A DNA stretch of 64,000 nt from Flexivirga meconopsidis (GTDB lineage Bacteria > Actinomycetota > Actinomycetes > Actinomycetales > Dermatophilaceae). The stretch covers positions 806,001 through 870,000 of the forward strand of contig NZ_JAOBQJ010000001.1 of NCBI RefSeq assembly GCF_026162425.1, given 5' to 3'. This document shows positions 35,861 to 44,858 of this stretch, piece by piece. The notes beneath the pieces are model-generated. The model saw nothing but the letters and a program-made list of their open reading frames with translations, was not told where the DNA came from and did no database searches. The position numbers and the translations under genes are program-made. Numbering within the stretch: the first letter of the stretch is position 1; every line of letters starts with the position of its first letter.

Positions 35861-38419
35861 ATGACCACGACAACCCTCACCGACCGACTCCCGGCCACCG
35901 ACGATGCCGACGAGATCTATGCGCGCTTCGTCGAGTGGGCCGACTCCCGCGGACTGACGCTTTATCCGCACCAGGACGAGGCGATCATCGAACTCCTCGC
36001 CGGCGCCAACGTCATCCTGGCGACACCGACCGGATCCGGTAAGTCGCTGGTGGCGACGGCAGGACACTTCGCGGCGCTCGCCGGCGACCGGGTCAGTTTC
36101 TACACCGCGCCGATCAAGGCGCTGGTCTCGGAGAAGTTCTTTGCACTGTGCGAGGTCTTCGGAGCCGACAACGTCGGGATGCTGACCGGCGACGCCTCGG
36201 TCAACCCGGACGCCCCGGTGATCTGCTGTACGGCGGAAGTGCTGGCCAACATCGCCCTTCGCGAGGGCTCGGGCGCCGACGTCGGCCTGGTGATCATGGA
36301 TGAGTTCCATTTCTACTCCGAGCCGGAGCGCGGCTGGGCATGGCAGGTGCCGCTGCTGGAGTTGCCGCAGGCGCAATTTCTTTTGATGTCAGCAACATTG
36401 GGCGACGTTGCCCTTTTCGAGAAGGAGCTCACCGACCGGACTGGTCGGCCGACGACGACGGTCGCGACCGCCGAGCGTCCGGTGCCGCTCGCGTTCCGAT
36501 GGGCGATGACTCCGCTGCACGAGACGATCGAGGAGCTGCTGCAGGCGAAGGAAGCCCCGGCGTACGTCGTGCACTTCACCCAGGCAGCCGCTCTGGAGCA
36601 GGCCCAGGCCCTGATGAGCATCAACATGCTGAGCCGGCAGGAGAAGGACCGCATCGGCGAGATCATCGGCGGCTTCCGCTTCTCTGCCGGCTTCGGGCGG
36701 ACGCTGAACCGCCTGGTGCGCCACGGGATCGGGGTGCACCACGCCGGCATGCTGCCGAAGTACCGCCGACTGGTCGAGACGCTTGCCCAGGACGGGCTGC
36801 TCAAGGTCATCTGCGGCACCGACACCCTAGGCGTCGGCATCAACGTGCCGATCCGCACCGTGGTCTTCACCGGGCTGACCAAGTTCGACGGCAGTCGCCA
36901 GCGGCTGCTCAAGGCGCGGGAGTTTCACCAGATCGCCGGACGGGCCGGCCGCGCGGGTTTCGACACCAGCGGGTCGGTCGTGGTGCAGGCGCCGGACTAT
37001 CAGATCGAGAACGCCCGCGCTCTCGCCAAGGCCGGTGACGACCCGAAGAAGCTGCGCAAGGTGCAGCGCAAGAAGCCACCGGAAGGCTTCGTCAACTACA
37101 CCGAGGAGACCTTCGAGCGGCTAGTATCCGCCGACCCGGAGCCGCTGCATTCACGCATGCGGATCACCCACTCGATGTTGCTCAATCTCATTGCCCGCGA
37201 AGGCGATCCGTATGTCGCGGTGCGCGACCTGGTGCGCGGCAATCACGAGGACGAACGGCGCCGACGGCGGCTCGCCCGCCGCGCGATCACCCTCACCCGG
37301 GAGCTGCTGACCGCAGGGGTCGTCGAGCGGCTGCCGGAGCCGCTGCCCGACGGACGAGGTGTGCAACTCGTCACCGACCTGCAGTCAGGCTTCGCGCTCA
37401 ATCAGCCGCTGGCACCCTTCGCGCTCGCGGCCCTGGACGTGCTGCCGGCGGTCGAGGGGACCGACGGCGAGGTTGAGGCACTCGACGTCGTGTCGGTGAT
37501 CGAGTCGATCCTGGAGGACCCACGTCCGGTGTTGCTGGCGCAACGGCGCAAGGCGCGCGGGGAGGCCGTCGCGAAGATGAAGGCGGACGGGATCGAGTAC
37601 GACGAGCGGATGGAGCTGCTGGAGGACGTGACCTGGCCAAGACCGTTGGCCGAGTTGCTTGATGCCGCCTTCGAGACCTATCGGGCCAGCCAGCCGTGGG
37701 TCGGTGAGACCGAGCTGTCGCCGAAGTCGGTGGTTCGGGAGATGTACGAAAACGCTTGGAGCTTCGGCGATCTGGTGCGCTTCTACGACATCGCCCGGTC
37801 CGAGGGCATCGTGCTGCGCTATCTCACCGACGCCTATCGCACATTGCGGCAGACCGTGCCGGATGCGCGCAAGAACGACGAACTCGGTGATCTCATCGAA
37901 TGGTTGGGCGAGGTCATCCGGCAGACCGACTCCAGCCTGCTCGACGAGTGGGAAGAGCTGGCCAACCCTTCGCTGCACGAGGAGCGCGCCGCGGAAGTGC
38001 CGTTGACGCCACGCCCGATCACCGCCAACGGCAAGGCATTCCGGGTCCAGATCCGGCGCGGCATGTTCCACCGGCTGGAGTTGGCCGCGCGCCGGGACGT
38101 GATCGCTCTTGCCGCTCTCGAGCGCTCTGTCGCCGCTTCCACCGAACCGCCCACTGAGACCGTGATGGACGAATCCGCCTGGCACGACGACCTTTCCGCA
38201 TACTTTGCCGACCACGACGAGATGGTGCTCGACGCCGATGCGCGCGGCCCGTCATACCTGCGGATCGACGAAGGCAAGGAGAAGTGGCAAGTCCGCCAGG
38301 TGGTCTCCGACCCCGACGGGGATGGCGACTGGGGCATCGACGCCGAGGTCGACCTGGCCGCCAGCAACGCCGCCGGCCAGGCGGTCGTCGTGGTCCTTGG
38401 TCTCAACCGGATGGATTAA
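35861..38419 (+). CDS. Ski2-like DEAD/DEAH-box helicase with DUF3516-type C-terminus
   Basis: 852 residues. Helicase motifs are Walker A PTGSGKS (K61), motif II DEFH (147-150), motif III MSATLGD, GIGVHHAGMLPKYRRLVETLAQDGLLKVICGTDTLGVGINVPIRTVVFTGL (motifs IV-V) and QIAGRAGRAGFD (motif VI). This is the Ski2/Mtr4-like group. The long C-terminal region (about 430-852) matches the DUF3516 domain of actinobacterial helicases, ending KEKWQVRQVVSDPDGDGDWGIDAEVDL. Probable role is RNA or DNA unwinding; nothing local shows its substrate. ATG 35861 starts 8 bp after the esterase gene. The frame is open for 33 codons upstream but overlaps that gene. Confidence 0.9.
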   Translation: MTTTTLTDRLPATDDADEIYARFVEWADSRGLTLYPHQDEAIIELLAGANVILATPTGSGKSLVATAGHFAALAGDRVSFYTAPIKALVSEKFFALCEVFGADNVGMLTGDASVNPDAPVICCTAEVLANIALREGSGADVGLVIMDEFHFYSEPERGWAWQVPLLELPQAQFLLMSATLGDVALFEKELTDRTGRPTTTVATAERPVPLAFRWAMTPLHETIEELLQAKEAPAYVVHFTQAAALEQAQALMSINMLSRQEKDRIGEIIGGFRFSAGFGRTLNRLVRHGIGVHHAGMLPKYRRLVETLAQDGLLKVICGTDTLGVGINVPIRTVVFTGLTKFDGSRQRLLKAREFHQIAGRAGRAGFDTSGSVVVQAPDYQIENARALAKAGDDPKKLRKVQRKKPPEGFVNYTEETFERLVSADPEPLHSRMRITHSMLLNLIAREGDPYVAVRDLVRGNHEDERRRRRLARRAITLTRELLTAGVVERLPEPLPDGRGVQLVTDLQSGFALNQPLAPFALAALDVLPAVEGTDGEVEALDVVSVIESILEDPRPVLLAQRRKARGEAVAKMKADGIEYDERMELLEDVTWPRPLAELLDAAFETYRASQPWVGETELSPKSVVREMYENAWSFGDLVRFYDIARSEGIVLRYLTDAYRTLRQTVPDARKNDELGDLIEWLGEVIRQTDSSLLDEWEELANPSLHEERAAEVPLTPRPITANGKAFRVQIRRGMFHRLELAARRDVIALAALERSVAASTEPPTETVMDESAWHDDLSAYFADHDEMVLDADARGPSYLRIDEGKEKWQVRQVVSDPDGDGDWGIDAEVDLAASNAAGQAVVVVLGLNRMD

Positions 38420-38508
38420 CACCTCACACGACGTTCTGCCCGTTTGGCTCCCAGGGCGATCGCTTACCCTCGACCGGTCAGATCAATCCCTCGCGGCGAA
38501 GGAGCGAC

Positions 38509-39153
38509 ATGACCGACCACGGCGACGAGCCTCGCAAGCCGCGCCGGCCGGCGATGTTCAGCCCCGGTGCGCTCGATGCCCAGGAGAGTGGACTCGATCC
38601 CGCCGAAGTCTCCGAGGTGGCGCACGAGACGGCCGCGGTGCTGGTCGGCACCGGACGTGCTGCCGACGACCCGGACCTGACGCGGCGGTTGGTGACTCTG
38701 GTCGACGAACTCGGCATGTCGACCGTCGCGCAGCTGTGGGCCGGACGCCCTGCGGTGAGCCTGCCGGGTGCGCTCTGGCGGCTCTATGCGATCCGGGAGT
38801 GGGTGCGCCGGGACGGGGTGGGGGTCGCCATTGATTACGACCTCGGCCGGCACCACGCGGATGTGTCGCATGCGGTGGCCGGTGCTGCGGAGCCGCCGTC
38901 GCCGGAAGCGCTGCGCGAGCTCGTCGATGCGATCCTCACCGGCGTGTTCGACGGCGACCTGGCGGTGGCGTTGGACCGGGCGTCGGCGTTCTGCCGGGTG
39001 GTGTCCATCGGCCGTGCCTATCGGGCCGACGAGCACGACGTGGTCGACGACGCATCAGCCGCCGAGGCGACGCGTAGCGCAGCCCAGTTGCTCACGACCG
39101 CCCATGACCTGCACCGTGCGGCGAACGCATGGCGGGCTGGGGATCTGAGTTAG
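38509..39153 (+). CDS. Conserved-looking hypothetical protein, cytoplasmic
   Basis: 214 residues, mostly helical and acidic, without signal peptide or membrane segment. Notable stretches are FSPGALDAQESGLDPAEVSEVAHETAAVLV, LGMSTVAQLWAGRPAVSLPGALWRLYAIREWVRRDG and AILTGVFDGDLAVALDRASAFCRVVSIGRAYRADEHD. I do not recognise the family. ATG 38509 has an AAGGAG ribosome-binding site. It follows the helicase after 89 bp, with its own start signals. It is convergent with a small protein at 39343 across the structured intergenic element. Confidence 0.75.
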   Translation: MTDHGDEPRKPRRPAMFSPGALDAQESGLDPAEVSEVAHETAAVLVGTGRAADDPDLTRRLVTLVDELGMSTVAQLWAGRPAVSLPGALWRLYAIREWVRRDGVGVAIDYDLGRHHADVSHAVAGAAEPPSPEALRELVDAILTGVFDGDLAVALDRASAFCRVVSIGRAYRADEHDVVDDASAAEATRSAAQLLTTAHDLHRAANAWRAGDLS

Positions 39154-39163
39154 CGAGAGTAGC

Positions 39164-39246
39164 TGCGTCGGGCCGGGAGCGCCTCACGGCGCACGGCCGC
39201 TCGTAGCGGCGAATTTTGGGACCCGGGGCTGCCGCGGCCCGACGCA
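39164..39246. ncRNA. Structured intergenic element, three-stem junction (possible small RNA or complex terminator)
   Basis: A perfect 12-bp closing stem (39164-39175 with 39235-39246, arm TGCGTCGGGCCG) encloses two perfect hairpins: 39179-39183/39188-39192 (GCGCC, loop TCAC) and 39196-39201/39205-39210 (GCCGCT, loop CGT). About 24 bases stay unpaired (GAATTTTGGGACCCGGGG and following). It lies between convergent genes, so it could be a bidirectional terminator. On the plus strand, a 20-codon reading frame with ATG (39249-39311) follows two bases later, without a ribosome-binding site. I match it to no known RNA family, and the strand is undecided. Confidence 0.4.
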
Positions 39247-39342
39247 ACATGAAGCCTAACGGCATGCACCCGGTGGTTTGTTCCATCCCTGACCGGCCGG
39301 CCCGTGATTGATCCCACGCGGGCCCCGCGTTGACCGCGGCGC

Positions 39343-39627
39343 TCAGCGGTGGTCGGTGACTCCGAGCACCACCTTGCCCTTGCCGTCGCAGAGCTTGTGG
39401 TGGTCACGCGCGTCGTCGCGAGCCTTGTCGCGCGATCGTCGGGCGCGGCCGGTCCAGTCGCAGCTCTTGCAGTAGCCGAAGGCGAAACTGCCATGCTCCT
39501 TGGTGAGGTCGTCGTCGAGTGCGACGACCTGGGCGGTGTGCTTCTTACCTGCGGAGTCGGCGACTTTCAGCGTGTCGCCCTTGCGGGCGAGGAACCGTGG
39601 GCGTCGGGACTCCTTGTCCTTGACCAC
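39343..39627 (-). CDS. Small basic protein with a possible Cys/His metal site
   Basis: 94 residues, GTG start. The first half, DKESRRPRFLARKGDTLKVADSAGKKHTAQVVALDDD, is beta-rich. The second half has Cys-x2-Cys, then His-His and Cys about 25 residues later (CKSCDWTGRARRSRDKARDDARDHHKLC), a spacing that suits a single zinc site. It may bind nucleic acid (inference from charge and the putative zinc). I do not recognise the family. It is upstream of the structured element at 39164-39246 and divergent from nothing close; pstB ends about 100 bp to its right on the same strand. Confidence 0.65.
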   Translation of the reverse strand: MVKDKESRRPRFLARKGDTLKVADSAGKKHTAQVVALDDDLTKEHGSFAFGYCKSCDWTGRARRSRDKARDDARDHHKLCDGKGKVVLGVTDHR

Positions 39628-39688
39628 CCTTCAATGATGCAGGTCGGGCACCCGACCAGAACACCTGAATCCGGCAAACATCCGATCT

Positions 39689-39711
39689 GTATGACGAAGC
39701 TCACGTCATAC
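39689..39711. terminator. Hairpin formed by GTATGACG and its complement after pstB
   Basis: GTATGACG (39689-39696) and CGTCATAC (39704-39711) form a perfect 8-bp inverted repeat with a 7-base loop (AAGCTCA), 13 bp beyond the pstB stop. Both arms are copies of the octamer that is over-represented across the window. It may end the pst transcript, although no T-run is present. Confidence 0.5.
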
Positions 39712-39723
39712 GAGGGCGACTGA

Positions 39724-40500
39724 TCAGCCGAAGCGACCGGAGATGTAGTCCTCGGTGGCCTTCTTGCTCGGGTTGTTGAAGATCTGCTGCGTGTCGTCCA
39801 TCTCGATCAGGTTGCCCGGCTTGCCGGTGGCCTCGAGGTTGAAGAACGCGGTCTTGTCCGAGACGCGGGCGGCCTGCTGCATGTTGTGCGTCACGATCAC
39901 GATCGTGTACTGCTCCTTGAGCTTGCCGATCAGGTCCTCGATGGCGAGCGTGGAGATCGGGTCGAGCGCCGAGCACGGCTCGTCCATCAGCAGCACTTGC
40001 GGCTCGACCGCGATCGCGCGCGCGATGCAGAGGCGCTGCTGCTGACCACCGGACAGGCCCGCGCCCGGCTTGTTCAGCCGGTCCTTGACCTCGTTCCAGA
40101 GGTTGGCGCCCTGCAGCGACTCCTCGACCTTCTGGTCGAGCACCTTCTTGTTCTTCACCCCGTTGAGCCGCAGCCCGGCGATCACGTTGTCGCGAATCGA
40201 CATGGTGGGGAACGGGTTCGGCCGCTGGAAGACCATGCCGACGGTGCGCCGCACGGCGACGGGGTCGACCCCCGGTGCGTAGAGGTCCTCGTCGTCGAGC
40301 ATGACCTTGCCCTGCACGTGACCGCCGGGGATGACCTCGTGCATCCGGTTGAGCGTGCGCAGGAAGGTCGACTTCCCGCAGCCCGACGGACCGATGAACG
40401 CGGTCACCGAACGCGGTTCGACCGTCATCGAGACACCTTCGACGGCCTTGAAGTCCCCGTAGAAGACGTTCAGGTCCTTGACGTCGATGCGCTTGCCCAT
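39724..40500 (-). CDS. pstB: Phosphate ABC transporter ATP-binding protein PstB
   Basis: 258-residue ATPase that powers high-affinity phosphate import. Walker A is [13 protein letters not shown], the ABC signature is [14 protein letters not shown], and Walker B is [13 protein letters not shown], followed by the H-loop in [15 protein letters not shown]. The phosphate-type P-loop neighbour ([24 protein letters not shown]) is typical of PstB. ATG 40500 lies 46 bp after pstA. It is the last gene of pstS-pstC-pstA-pstB, and no phoU follows within this operon. Length is normal. Confidence 0.97.
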   Translation of the reverse strand: MGKRIDVKDLNVFYGDFKAVEGVSMTVEPRSVTAFIGPSGCGKSTFLRTLNRMHEVIPGGHVQGKVMLDDEDLYAPGVDPVAVRRTVGMVFQRPNPFPTMSIRDNVIAGLRLNGVKNKKVLDQKVEESLQGANLWNEVKDRLNKPGAGLSGGQQQRLCIARAIAVEPQVLLMDEPCSALDPISTLAIEDLIGKLKEQYTIVIVTHNMQQAARVSDKTAFFNLEATGKPGNLIEMDDTQQIFNNPSKKATEDYISGRFG

Positions 40501-40546
40501 GTGTTGCTTCCTAGCTGCTAGTGGTGGGAGTCAGTCGTCGAAGGGG

Positions 40547-41479
40547 TCAGCTCTTGACCCGAGTGAGGCGGCCGATCAATCGGCCCAGGAGGTTGATGAC
40601 CAGCACGAGCAGGATCAGCGTGCAGGCGGCGCCCCAGACCCGGTCGGCGCTGACCTGGTCACCGGCCATGTTCGGCACGTTGACATTGATCAGCGTAGGC
40701 AACGCGGCCATGTTCCCGGAGAAGAGGTTGTAGTTCAGGAACTGGGTGTACTGCGCGAGAATCAGCAGCGGTGCGGTCTCACCGGCGACGCGGGCGAAAC
40801 CGAGCAGCGAACCGGTGACGATGCCGGAGAATGACGTCGGCAGCACGACCTTGACGATCGTCTTCCACTTCGGCACCCCGAGCGCGTATGACGCCTCCCG
40901 CAACTCGTTCGGGACGAGCTTCAGCATCTCCTCGGTCGACCGGCAGACCACCGGGACCATCAGCAGCACCAGCGCGAGTGAGCTGCAGAACGCGTTGAGC
41001 TTCCAGCCGAAGAAAGTCACCCACACCGCGTAGATGAACAGACCAGCGACGATCGACGGAACACCGGAAAGGATGTCCACCATGAAGCTCACCCCGCGGG
41101 CGAGCTTGCCGCGGCCGTACTCCACCAGGTAAATCGCGGTCATCACCGCGATCGGGATGGCGATGACCGAGGTCGCCGCCGCGATCTCGAGGGTGCCGAT
41201 GATCGCGTGACGAGCACCGCGCACGTTGGTGTCGAAGCCGGGCGCGCCGACCCCGGACTGGTCCTTCTGCCACCAGGTCACGGTGAGGATCGTGGAAAGG
41301 CCCTTGGACAGCACCGTCCAGAGGATCCACACCAGCGGGATCAGTGCGATGAGGAACGCCGCCCAGATCAGGACCGTGGCGATGTTGTTCTTCAGCACGC
41401 GAATGCCGGACTTGCCGTGGTCGATGCCGCCGAGGTCACCGGCTTCGGAAGCGGGAATATCCTTCACATCAAGGCTCAT
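40547..41479 (-). CDS. pstA: Phosphate ABC transporter permease PstA
   Basis: 310 residues with six predicted helices. The first is IATVLIWAAFLIALIPLVWILW. The loop EELRKV-like EMLKLVPNELREASYALGVPKWKTIVKVVLPTSFSGIVTGSLLGFARVAGETAPLL is the permease contact motif of PstA. The ATG overlaps the pstC stop by four bases (41476-41479), so the two permeases are coupled. The N-terminal cytoplasmic tail of about 30 residues is longer than in E. coli, as often in actinobacteria. Confidence 0.95.
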   Translation of the reverse strand: MSLDVKDIPASEAGDLGGIDHGKSGIRVLKNNIATVLIWAAFLIALIPLVWILWTVLSKGLSTILTVTWWQKDQSGVGAPGFDTNVRGARHAIIGTLEIAAATSVIAIPIAVMTAIYLVEYGRGKLARGVSFMVDILSGVPSIVAGLFIYAVWVTFFGWKLNAFCSSLALVLLMVPVVCRSTEEMLKLVPNELREASYALGVPKWKTIVKVVLPTSFSGIVTGSLLGFARVAGETAPLLILAQYTQFLNYNLFSGNMAALPTLINVNVPNMAGDQVSADRVWGAACTLILLVLVINLLGRLIGRLTRVKS

Positions 41480-42483
41480 TCGCTGAATGCCTTCCTACGC
41501 TCGATGACGACCCGCGCCACCGCGTTGACCACGAAGGTCAGGATGAAGAGGACCAGACCGGCCGCGATGTAGGCGCCGGTCGAGGTGCCTCCGGTGAACT
41601 CGGAGGCGCTGTTGGCGATCTTGGCGGCGAAGGTGTCTCCGCCGTTGAACAGCGACCAGGTCCACTTCGAGCTGTCCGGCAGAGCGGACAGGATGTAGAG
41701 GACGGCGACGGTCTCGCCCAGTGCCCGGCCGAGACCGAGCATCGAGGCGCTGATGATGCCGGGCTTGCCGAAGGGCAGCACGGCGGTGCGGATCATCTCC
41801 CACTTGGTGGCGCCGAGCGCGAGGGCAGCCTCCTGGTGCGCCGCCGGCGCCTGCGAGAAGACCTCGCGGGTGAGCGCTGTGACGATCGGCAGCACCATGA
41901 TCGCCAGCACGATGCTGACCAGGAACATCGTGGTGCCTCCGCCGACGCTTGGCACCTTGGCGAAGAGCGGGAACCAGCCCAGGACGTCGCTGAGCCAGTT
42001 CTGCAGGCCCTCGGACTTCGGCGCGACGATGATGACGCCCCACAGGCCGTAGACGATCGACGGCACGGCGGCCAGCAGGTCGATCACCGTGGCGGCCGGG
42101 CCGGCCAACCATCTGGGTGCGTAGTGGGTGAGGAAGAGCGCGATCGCGACCGCGAACGGCACGGCGATGATCAGGGCGACGACGGAGGTGACGACCGTCG
42201 TCCACAACATCTGCAGGATGCCGAAGCGGCGACCCGAGACGTTCCACTCGCGGCTGGTGAGGAAGTTGACCTTGTCGTCGCCGATCGCCGGGATCGCCTG
42301 GAAGAGCAGGAAGATCGCGATGAGCACGACCATTGCAATGACGACGATGCCGCTGCCGATGGCCAGGCCGCCGAAGACCTTGTCGCCGGCGCGGCCGGTG
42401 TTGGCGTCGTCACCGCGCAGTGGCGGGCGTCCGTCGGGGTCGGGCAGCTCGTCCGAGAGCGAGGCGCCGGTCGATGAACTCAT
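41476..42483 (-). CDS. pstC: Phosphate ABC transporter permease PstC
   Basis: 335 residues with six predicted helices. The first spans GLAIGSGIVVIAMVVLIAIFLLFQAI. The periplasmic stretch DDKVNFLTSREWNVSGRRFGILQMLWTTVVTSVVALIIAVP and the cytoplasmic contact loop REVFSQAPAAHQEAALALGATKWEMIRTAVLPFGKPGIISASMLGLGRALGETVA are typical. A stem-loop at 42582-42614 lies in the 150-bp gap that separates it from pstS, so pstCAB may be expressed less than pstS. Confidence 0.95.
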   Translation of the reverse strand: MSSSTGASLSDELPDPDGRPPLRGDDANTGRAGDKVFGGLAIGSGIVVIAMVVLIAIFLLFQAIPAIGDDKVNFLTSREWNVSGRRFGILQMLWTTVVTSVVALIIAVPFAVAIALFLTHYAPRWLAGPAATVIDLLAAVPSIVYGLWGVIIVAPKSEGLQNWLSDVLGWFPLFAKVPSVGGGTTMFLVSIVLAIMVLPIVTALTREVFSQAPAAHQEAALALGATKWEMIRTAVLPFGKPGIISASMLGLGRALGETVAVLYILSALPDSSKWTWSLFNGGDTFAAKIANSASEFTGGTSTGAYIAAGLVLFILTFVVNAVARVVIERRKAFSE

Positions 42484-42581
42484 CTGATCTCCGTGAGGTG
42501 CTCAGGCAGCGTCATACCTGATAGCCGGGGGGTGCGTATGGCGGGAGGTTTGGTTCTCATTATCTGGGGCCGATCGTGGCT

Positions 42582-42614
42582 GCGGGGGTATCGCGTGCCT
42601 CGCGATACCCCCGC
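42582..42614 (-). terminator. Intercistronic hairpin between pstS and pstC
   Basis: A perfect 14-bp stem (42582-42595 with 42601-42614, arm GCGGGGGTATCGCG) closed by five bases. It has no T-run, so it is more likely a partial terminator or a message-stabilising end for pstS than a full stop. It lies about 20 bases after the pstS stop, before pstC. Confidence 0.7.
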
Positions 42615-42633
42615 AGGTGATGCTGTCGGATCG

Positions 42634-43764
42634 TCAGCTGATCGAGTTGATCGAGTCGACGACCTTGCTCTGGATCTCGGCCGGCAGCGGGGCCGCGCCG
42701 ACGCCCTCGAGGGTCTTCTGGAAGTCCGGCGACGCCATGTAGGAAAGGAACGACTTGACGTTCTTGCCCTTGGTCGCGTCGGCGTACTTGGAGCAGACGA
42801 TCTCGTAGGTGACCAGGATGATCGGGTAGGCGCCGGGCTCCTTGGTCGTGTAGTCCAGCTTGAGCGACAGGTCCTTGCCGGTGCCGACGACCTGCGCGGC
42901 CTCGACGGCCTTGCCCGCCGACGCGCCGGTCAGCTCGACGCCGTTCACCGAGGCGAAGTTGAGCTTGTTCTGGACCGCGTAGCCCCACTCGATGTAGCCG
43001 ATGCCGCCGTCGGTGGCCTTGACCGCGGTCGCAACACCAGCGGTCTTCGACTTGCCCTGGCCGACCTTGCCGGTCCACTTCTTGGACTTCTCGTCGGTCC
43101 AGATCTTCGGGGCGGTCTTGTTCATGTAGTTGGTGAAGTTGTCGGTGGTCCCCGACTCGTCGGACCGGAAGAAGACCGAGATGTTGGTGTCCGGCAGCTT
43201 CGCGCCCTTGTTGGCGGCGGCGATCTCCGGGTCGTTCCACTTGGTGATCTTGCCGGAGAAGATCTTGGCGATCAGGTCGGGGGTGAGGTTGAGCTTGTCG
43301 ACGCCCTTGACGTTGAACGCGACTGCGATCGGGCCGGTGACCATCGGCAGGTTCAGCGCGTCCGAACCGCACGCGGCCTTGGCCTTGGCCGGCTCGCCCT
43401 TGTCGGGGCTGAGCGCCGAGTCGGAGCCGGCGAAGTCGACCTGCTTGGCGATGAACGAGGTGATGCCCGCGCCCGAACCGGTGCCGTTGTAGGACACCTT
43501 GGCGCCGTTGCACTTGCTCTGGTAGCTCGAAATCGCCTGGGTGATCGCGTTCTGCTGCGCGGTCGAACCGGCTGCGTTCAGGCTGCCGGAGAAGCAGTCA
43601 CCCGCGCCGGATGCGGTAGCGGTGCCGGCGGCGGCGCCAGAACCCGAGCCACCCGCGGGTGCGGAGCTGGAGCTGTCGTTGTTGGAGGAGCTACCGCAAG
43701 CAGCGAGCGCGAGCGCCGCGACGACGGCGACGCTGGAGGCGCGCCCAATACGCGTGATCTTCAC
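42634..43764 (-). CDS. pstS: Phosphate-binding lipoprotein PstS
   Basis: 376 residues. Signal sequence MKITRIGRASSVAVVAALALAACG with lipobox LAAC, so a membrane-tethered receptor outside the cell. A Ser/Gly/Ala linker follows. Phosphate-site stretches are NAAGSTAQQNAITQ, VSYNGTGSGAGITSFIAKQVDFAGSDSAL and FFRSDESGTTDNFTNYM, as in other PstS proteins. It is first gene of the pst operon. The upstream region carries a PHO-box-like direct repeat (43860-43880), so phosphate starvation should induce it through a PhoP/PhoB-type regulator. Confidence 0.96.
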   Translation of the reverse strand: MKITRIGRASSVAVVAALALAACGSSSNNDSSSSAPAGGSGSGAAAGTATASGAGDCFSGSLNAAGSTAQQNAITQAISSYQSKCNGAKVSYNGTGSGAGITSFIAKQVDFAGSDSALSPDKGEPAKAKAACGSDALNLPMVTGPIAVAFNVKGVDKLNLTPDLIAKIFSGKITKWNDPEIAAANKGAKLPDTNISVFFRSDESGTTDNFTNYMNKTAPKIWTDEKSKKWTGKVGQGKSKTAGVATAVKATDGGIGYIEWGYAVQNKLNFASVNGVELTGASAGKAVEAAQVVGTGKDLSLKLDYTTKEPGAYPIILVTYEIVCSKYADATKGKNVKSFLSYMASPDFQKTLEGVGAAPLPAEIQSKVVDSINSIS

Positions 43765-43859
43765 GAGTGGTGCCTTTCGAGGGATTCCAGGTCAGCGATG
43801 ACGAGCGATTCACCCGTCGCGCCGACGCTAGGGACGTCGCATGACGCAATACCGCCGCG

Positions 43860-43880
43860 TTGGTGAACAACGGGTGAATG
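43860..43880 (-). promoter_or_regulatory. PHO box-like direct repeat upstream of pstS
   Basis: Read on the minus strand, two 11-bp units occur head to tail: CATTCACCCGT and TGTTCACCAAC. This matches the Streptomyces PHO-box pattern (GTTCACC-type repeats every 11 bp) bound by PhoP. It lies about 100 bp before pstS, at the end of mutT1. A third similar word, ATTCACCCGTC, lies on the opposite strand at about 43808. Confidence 0.7.
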
Positions 43881-43883
43881 CCG

Positions 43884-44858
43884 TCACAACGTGGGGAGAA
43901 AGGCCCCCGCCGGGCGCTGCCGTTCGACGCTGACCACGTGAGCGCCCTTGCCGGTGCCGACGACCTGGCAGACCAGGGCCTCGCCCTTGTCCATCCCGGT
44001 CCGTTCGATCTCGCCGAGAGCGCGTGAGGCTCCGGAACCTGGCGTGGTACGACGTCGCAGATCGCCGAGCACGGCGGGCAACACCGGCCGGTGGGTGCAG
44101 ATCGCGGCCGGCTCGCCGTGCTCGAGCACCCGGTCGGTGTGGCGCACCGCCTTGGCCGGGTCGGCGGCGAAACCCTCCTCGGACAGGCCGTCCTTGGTGC
44201 GCAGGCGCAGCCCGGCGGCAGCGGCATACGGCTGCACCGTGCCGTAACAACGGGCCGACGGCGAGGTCACCACTCGCTCCACGCCGTATGCCGCAAGCAC
44301 CGGCACAAGGGCTCGCGCGCGCCGTTTGCCGAGGTCGTCCAGCGGCCGGTTCCAGTCGTCACCGGACCATCCCTTGCGGGCGACCGCGTCACCGTGCCGC
44401 ACCACCACCAGCGGCCAGGTCTGCAGGAGCTTGCTGCGGTGGGCATCGACCACCGCCTGCAGCTGTAGCGCGTCGCGCACGTAACTGAATCGGGTCTGCG
44501 CCGCCGCCGGGCTCAGCCAGGCGACCTCGTCGATCTCGTTCTCCAACTCGCCGCTGCCGCCCATCACTTCGGCGGCCCAGTAGCGGATTTCCTTCAGCTG
44601 TCCGCGCTGCATCGAGTAGACCGAACGCGGCAGCGGGATGCCGATGCGTGGTCGAAAACCGGTCTCCTCCAACACTTCCCGGGCCGCCGCACTCACCCAG
44701 GTCTCGCCCGGGTCGAGCTTGCCCTTGGCCCATGACCAGTCGTCGTACTTGGGTCGGTGCACCAACGCCACCTGCAACTGCTCGCCGTCGCGCCGCCACA
44801 GCACGGCACCGGCCGCCGGCACCGTCGTCGGGCGCCGGGTCGTGGTGCGCGCCGTCAC
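43884..44858 (-). CDS. mutT1: NUDIX hydrolase fused to histidine phosphatase (MutT1-type)
   Basis: 324 residues in two domains. The N-terminal NUDIX box is at about 46-68 ([23 protein letters not shown], with the G-x5-E-x7-RE-x2-EE-x-G pattern). The C-terminal histidine phosphatase starts with RHG at 154-156 and has VVTSPSARC and CTHRPVL. Mycobacterium MutT1 hydrolyses oxidised or diadenosine nucleotides such as 8-oxo-dGTP. GTG 44858 overlaps the ppk stop (GTGA), giving a ppk-mutT1 operon as in Mycobacterium (Rv2984-Rv2985). Both may serve nucleotide pool and polyphosphate housekeeping. Confidence 0.9.
   Translation of the reverse strand: MTARTTTRRPTTVPAAGAVLWRRDGEQLQVALVHRPKYDDWSWAKGKLDPGETWVSAAAREVLEETGFRPRIGIPLPRSVYSMQRGQLKEIRYWAAEVMGGSGELENEIDEVAWLSPAAAQTRFSYVRDALQLQAVVDAHRSKLLQTWPLVVVRHGDAVARKGWSGDDWNRPLDDLGKRRARALVPVLAAYGVERVVTSPSARCYGTVQPYAAAAGLRLRTKDGLSEEGFAADPAKAVRHTDRVLEHGEPAAICTHRPVLPAVLGDLRRRTTPGSGASRALGEIERTGMDKGEALVCQVVGTGKGAHVVSVERQRPAGAFLPTL

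Noticed and set aside
39164-39246. 4.5S SRP RNA, or a c-di-AMP or TPP riboswitch
   Set aside because: It lacks the GGAAGGAAGC loop of SRP RNA and the conserved cores of these riboswitches, and no plus-strand gene follows.
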